From contig UQHR01000053.1 in assembly GCA_900540905.1 (NCBI GenBank), forward strand, positions 1 through 8,276: a stretch of 8,276 nt of DNA, read 5' to 3'. The notes under the pieces were generated by a model that worked only from the letters and a program-made list of their open reading frames with translations, did no database searches and was not told the DNA's origin. Position 1 is the first letter of the stretch; each line of letters starts with the position of its first letter. Made by a program: the position numbers and the translations under genes. The DNA is from an uncultured Collinsella sp. GTDB lineage: Bacteria; Actinomycetota; Coriobacteriia; Coriobacteriales; Coriobacteriaceae. Below, one piece after another: positions 5,479 through 8,276 of this stretch.

Positions 5479-7194
5479 ATGACGGCCACACCGTTGGGAT
5501 TCCGGGACATATTGCCCGAGGAGGCTCAGGCGCGCGAGGAGATCGCATGTACGGTGAAGGGCTGCTTTAGGGAGCATCATTACCTGCCGGTCGAGACGCC
5601 GCTGCTCGAGGACAAGGGTTCGCTTGAGGAGGGTGGCCGCATTGCGGACACCCCGTTTAAGCTCTTTGATGACGACGGTCGCCTGCTGGTGGTTCGTCCT
5701 GACAACACGCTGCCGATTGTTCGCCTGGTTTCGACACGCATGCGCGCGGCCGATCTGCCGCTGCGCCTTCGCTACGAGGCGCCGGTGGTTCGCGAGTGCC
5801 AGCGCAATGCCGGCGGCTCGCGTCAGTTTACGCAGTTGGGTTTTGAGCTTATCGGTGTGGGCGACACCGCGGGCGATGTCGAGATCGTCTCGCTGGTGGC
5901 GGAGGCCATGCGCAAGCTGGCGCTGCCCGATGCGCGCATTATTGCGGGCAGCGTTCGTCCGTTTAAGGAGCTGCTCGCGGCCTGTGGGGATCGCGAACTG
6001 GCTGCCGAGGCATTGCGTTGCGTACACGCCAACGACTTTGTGGGCCTCGATGCCCGTGTGGCGGCAAGCGCCGAGCCCGAGGCCGTCAAGGCTGCCATCA
6101 GCGAGCTGCCGCGCTTGCACGGCGGCGCTGAGGTACTCGACCGCGTCGACGCGCTGCTGGAGGCCGCCGGTATCGTCGCGCCGCTGACGCGCGAGCTGCG
6201 TGCCCTGGTTGAGGGCCTGGCACCCGAGGACGCCCAGGTGCTGTCGTTCGACTTCTCCATCATGAACTCTTTCGATTACTACACGGGCCTGGTCTTTAAG
6301 GCTTATGCCGGCGGACTGCCCGATCCGGTCGGTTCGGGCGGACGCTATGACTCCATCTTTACCGGCGCATTTGGCGACGGTATCGAGGTGCCGGCGGCGG
6401 GCTTCGCCTTTTCGCTCGAGCGCCTGGAGGCCGCGCGCACCTCGGCCGAGGATGCCGCTTCCGACGGCGATCACGCCGCGGGCCGTGGCGCCGAGGGCCC
6501 GCTGCGCATCGCTGTGCCCAAGGGCTCGCTTAAGGCCGACACGCTCGACGTGCTCGAGGCCGCGGGCTTGGACGTCTCTGAGCTGCGTGACCCCGGCCGT
6601 CACCTGATCGTGCGCGGCCGCGACACGCGTGCCGGCAAGGGCGCGGTCGGCGATATCGAGTTTGTCATCGTGCGTCCCAGCGATGCGCCTGCCTTTGTGG
6701 GCTGCGGTGGTGCCGATTGCGGCATCTGCGGTTGGGACTCGCTCATTGAGGCAGACCTCAACCTGCTGCAGCTGGTCGACCTGGGCTATGGTCTGTGCAC
6801 CTTTATCGAGGCGGAGCCCGCGTGGCGCGCCGGCCAGGCCGAGCGCAACTATGCCCGCCGCGGTTCGCTTCGCGTGGCCACCAAGTACCCGCGCATTGCG
6901 AGTGCCTGGTATGCCGAGCGCGGCGTGAACGCCGATATCGTCTCGCTGCACGGTAACATCGAGCTGGGCCCCATTGTCGGCATGACCGATCGCATCGTGG
7001 ACATCACCGCCACGGGCGCCACGCTGCGCGACAACGACCTGGTCATCACCGGCCGCATCATGGACTGCACGGCCCGCTTCTTTGTCAATCCGGGTGCTGC
7101 GCGCCTGGATCCGCGCGTACGCAATCTGGCAGATCGCTTGGCCGCGGCCGTTAAGGACAAGCATTTTGAGCCCGTCGCGGGCTCGGCACAATAG
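5479..7194 (+). CDS. hisZG: HisZ-HisG fusion: ATP phosphoribosyltransferase, regulatory plus catalytic
   Basis: A 571-residue protein joining two normally separate subunits. Residues 1-318 are HisZ, a histidyl-tRNA synthetase paralogue: RPDNT (73-77), DYYTGLVF (266-273) and GSGGRYD (285-291), with no anticodon-binding domain, as expected for HisZ. A polar linker (about 319-340) leads to a short-form HisG. This starts LRIAVPKGSL (342-351), has GADCGICGWD in place of the usual G-x-D-x-G-I-x-G-x-D motif (411-420), and has the PRPP loop DITATGATL (508-516). HisG (EC 2.4.2.17) joins ATP and PRPP to phosphoribosyl-ATP in the cytoplasm, the feedback-controlled first step of histidine synthesis; HisZ is needed for activity and histidine control of short-form HisG. 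The HisG part lacks the C-terminal regulatory domain of long-form enzymes. Cysteines at 409, 414 and 417 are unusual. hisD follows after 105 bases. Confidence 0.93.
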   Translation: MTATPLGFRDILPEEAQAREEIACTVKGCFREHHYLPVETPLLEDKGSLEEGGRIADTPFKLFDDDGRLLVVRPDNTLPIVRLVSTRMRAADLPLRLRYEAPVVRECQRNAGGSRQFTQLGFELIGVGDTAGDVEIVSLVAEAMRKLALPDARIIAGSVRPFKELLAACGDRELAAEALRCVHANDFVGLDARVAASAEPEAVKAAISELPRLHGGAEVLDRVDALLEAAGIVAPLTRELRALVEGLAPEDAQVLSFDFSIMNSFDYYTGLVFKAYAGGLPDPVGSGGRYDSIFTGAFGDGIEVPAAGFAFSLERLEAARTSAEDAASDGDHAAGRGAEGPLRIAVPKGSLKADTLDVLEAAGLDVSELRDPGRHLIVRGRDTRAGKGAVGDIEFVIVRPSDAPAFVGCGGADCGICGWDSLIEADLNLLQLVDLGYGLCTFIEAEPAWRAGQAERNYARRGSLRVATKYPRIASAWYAERGVNADIVSLHGNIELGPIVGMTDRIVDITATGATLRDNDLVITGRIMDCTARFFVNPGAARLDPRVRNLADRLAAAVKDKHFEPVAGSAQ

Positions 7195-7222
7195 CGCGAG
7201 CGCGCACGGGCGCCCCAACGTA

Positions 7223-7253
7223 CGGGCTGCGGGCCGATTGGCGCCGCCGCCCG
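7223..7253 (+). other. GC-rich hairpin between hisZG and hisD
   Basis: CGGGCTGCGG (7223-7232) pairs with CCGCCGCCCG (7244-7253) over 10 positions with one mismatch and an 11-base loop. TTTTT follows only at 7262-7266, nine bases after the stem, too far for a standard terminator. It may be an intercistronic mRNA structure that tunes hisD relative to hisZG, or simply GC-rich sequence. Confidence 0.35.
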
Positions 7254-7286
7254 GCCTCTCGTTTTTCGAACACAACCTCGACCGAT

Positions 7287-7292
7287 AGGGGA
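7287..7292 (+). promoter_or_regulatory. Ribosome-binding site of hisD
   Basis: AGGGGA stands 7 bases before the ATG at 7300-7302 and supports that start. Confidence 0.7.
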
Positions 7293-7299
7293 TACCGAT

Positions 7300-8276
7300 A
7301 TGAAGACCATCAAGCTTGCTCCCGGTGAGCGCCTCGTTACCAACCAGCTCAACCGCAAGGGTGTGCTGCCGCAAAGCATCGTCGACGCCGCCCGCGATAT
7401 CGTGGCTAACGTGCGCGCCAACGGCGATGCCGCGGTGCGCGATTACTGTCAGCGTTTTGACGGTGTCGAGCTGCAGAGCTTCCGTCTGCCGCAAGAGCAG
7501 GTCGATGCCGCGCTCGAAGGCCTCGATCCGGCCTTTGTCGCCGCGCTCGAGAAGGCCGCGCGCCAGATTCGTGAGTTCCACCAGCGCGAGGTCGAGCAGA
7601 GCTGGTTTACCACGCGCCCGGACGGCACGATGCTCGGCGTTAAGGTGACCCCGCTCGCGGCGGCCGGCATCTACGTGCCGGGCGGTCGCGCGCAGTATCC
7701 CTCCACTGTGCTCATGAACGCCATTCCCGCCAAGGTCGCCGGCGTCAAGCGCGTGGTAATGGTGACCCCGCCGCAAAAAGACGGCCTGATCAGCCCCTAC
7801 ACGCTCGCCGCGGCAAAACTCGGCGGCGTGGACGAAATCTATATGGTGGGTGGCGCTCAGGCCGTGGCCGCGCTGGCGTACGGCACCGAGAGCATTCCGC
7901 GTGTCGATAAAATCACCGGTCCGGGCAACGCTTTTGTTGCCGCTGCCAAGCAGATTGTCTCGGGCGATGTGGGAATCGACATGGTCGCTGGCCCGTCCGA
8001 GGTCTGCGTGCTGGCCGATGCCACGGCCAAGCCCATGGTGGTCGCGGCAGACCTGATGGCCCAGGCCGAGCACGATCCGCTGGCCGCCTGTTATCTGGTG
8101 ACCTGCGATGGGCAGTTTGCGCGCGAGGTCGAGGCTGGCATCGACATTCTGGTGGCGCAGTCGCCACGCGCCGAAATCACGCGCGCCTCGCTCGACAACG
8201 AAGGCACCATCGTGGTGGCCGCCGATATGGCTGGGGCCGGCCGGGGCCGGGGAACCCCCGCGCCCCCAGGCCCTCG
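7300..8276 (+). CDS. hisD: Histidinol dehydrogenase, 3' end beyond the window (partial)
   Basis: The frame stays open for 325 codons and runs off the window; the family is usually about 430 residues. HisD (EC 1.1.1.23) oxidises L-histidinol to L-histidine in two NAD-dependent steps in the cytoplasm, using zinc. Family blocks are clear: AAGIYVPGGRAQYPSTVLMN (121-140), VGGAQAVAALAYGTE (183-197), KITGPGNAFVAAAKQ (204-218), DMVAGPSEVCVLAD (227-240), and ADLMAQAEHDP (250-260). In the last block Gln255 and His258 match the zinc ligands Gln259 and His262 of the E. coli enzyme; the other two ligands lie outside the window. Sequence quality appears to fail after codon 311: the expected APEHLE region is replaced by G/C runs. 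It lies 105 bases downstream of hisZG on the same strand, as part of a his operon. Confidence 0.95.
   Translation, partial: MKTIKLAPGERLVTNQLNRKGVLPQSIVDAARDIVANVRANGDAAVRDYCQRFDGVELQSFRLPQEQVDAALEGLDPAFVAALEKAARQIREFHQREVEQSWFTTRPDGTMLGVKVTPLAAAGIYVPGGRAQYPSTVLMNAIPAKVAGVKRVVMVTPPQKDGLISPYTLAAAKLGGVDEIYMVGGAQAVAALAYGTESIPRVDKITGPGNAFVAAAKQIVSGDVGIDMVAGPSEVCVLADATAKPMVVAADLMAQAEHDPLAACYLVTCDGQFAREVEAGIDILVAQSPRAEITRASLDNEGTIVVAADMAGAGRGRGTPAPPGP
8233..8276. other. Abnormal G/C-run tail, probably a degraded contig end
   Basis: After the codons for ADMA, the remaining 44 bases are almost only G and C in short runs (two A's in the first thirty, one T in the last ten). At this point HisD proteins continue with a conserved E-A-rich helix and APEHLE. 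Gcc and gcgccc remain exactly where Ala and Ala-Pro belong, while the codons between and after have shifted towards G or C. That pattern fits miscalled bases at a sequence end better than real divergence. Confidence 0.6.

Noticed and set aside
5428..8073. An 881-codon open frame on the minus strand opposite hisZG and hisD
   Set aside because: It is antisense to two well-recognised enzymes; its composition (many Arg, His, Gly) is what GC-rich codon bias produces in a complementary frame, and it has no family motifs.

Overview
The window reads as chromosomal DNA from a GC-rich anaerobic actinobacterium of the Collinsella/Coriobacteriia type. This is inference. It rests on the GC-rich codon usage, the clear Shine-Dalgarno sites, the fused hisZ-hisG gene, and the pairing of an MMPL transporter with a secreted heptad-repeat protein. 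No ribosomal or other phylogenetic marker is present.

Layout. Bases 2-55 hold the last 17 codons of an unidentified + strand gene, closed by a strong intrinsic terminator (109-139). Bases 140-494 are a convergent intergenic region. They hold a compact array of short GC-rich palindromic repeats in alternating orientation (168-351) and then the terminator of the leftward operon (411-447). A leftward two-gene operon follows (read from 5083 down to 495): an MMPL/RND-type membrane transporter, then a secreted YhgE/Pip-like protein rich in xxxLxxG heptads. The 5098-5478 divergent region holds a candidate leftward promoter, a second copy of the palindromic repeat (5246-5294), a weak rightward promoter candidate and a 5' leader hairpin. 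Rightward lie a histidine-biosynthesis gene fusing HisZ to short-form HisG (5479-7194) and the start of hisD (7300 to the window end). The last ~44 bases do not look like proper hisD sequence and are probably a degraded contig end.

How the genes work together. HisZ-HisG makes phosphoribosyl-ATP from ATP and PRPP, the first committed step of histidine synthesis. HisD performs the last two oxidations, histidinol to histidine. The MMPL protein and its repeat-rich partner probably form an envelope export or cell-surface assembly, substrate unknown.

The least conventional material is the dispersed palindromic repeat family, present in both large intergenic regions. The MMPL/heptad-repeat pair, the HisZ-HisG fusion with its cysteine cluster, and the abnormal hisD end also merit a second look.
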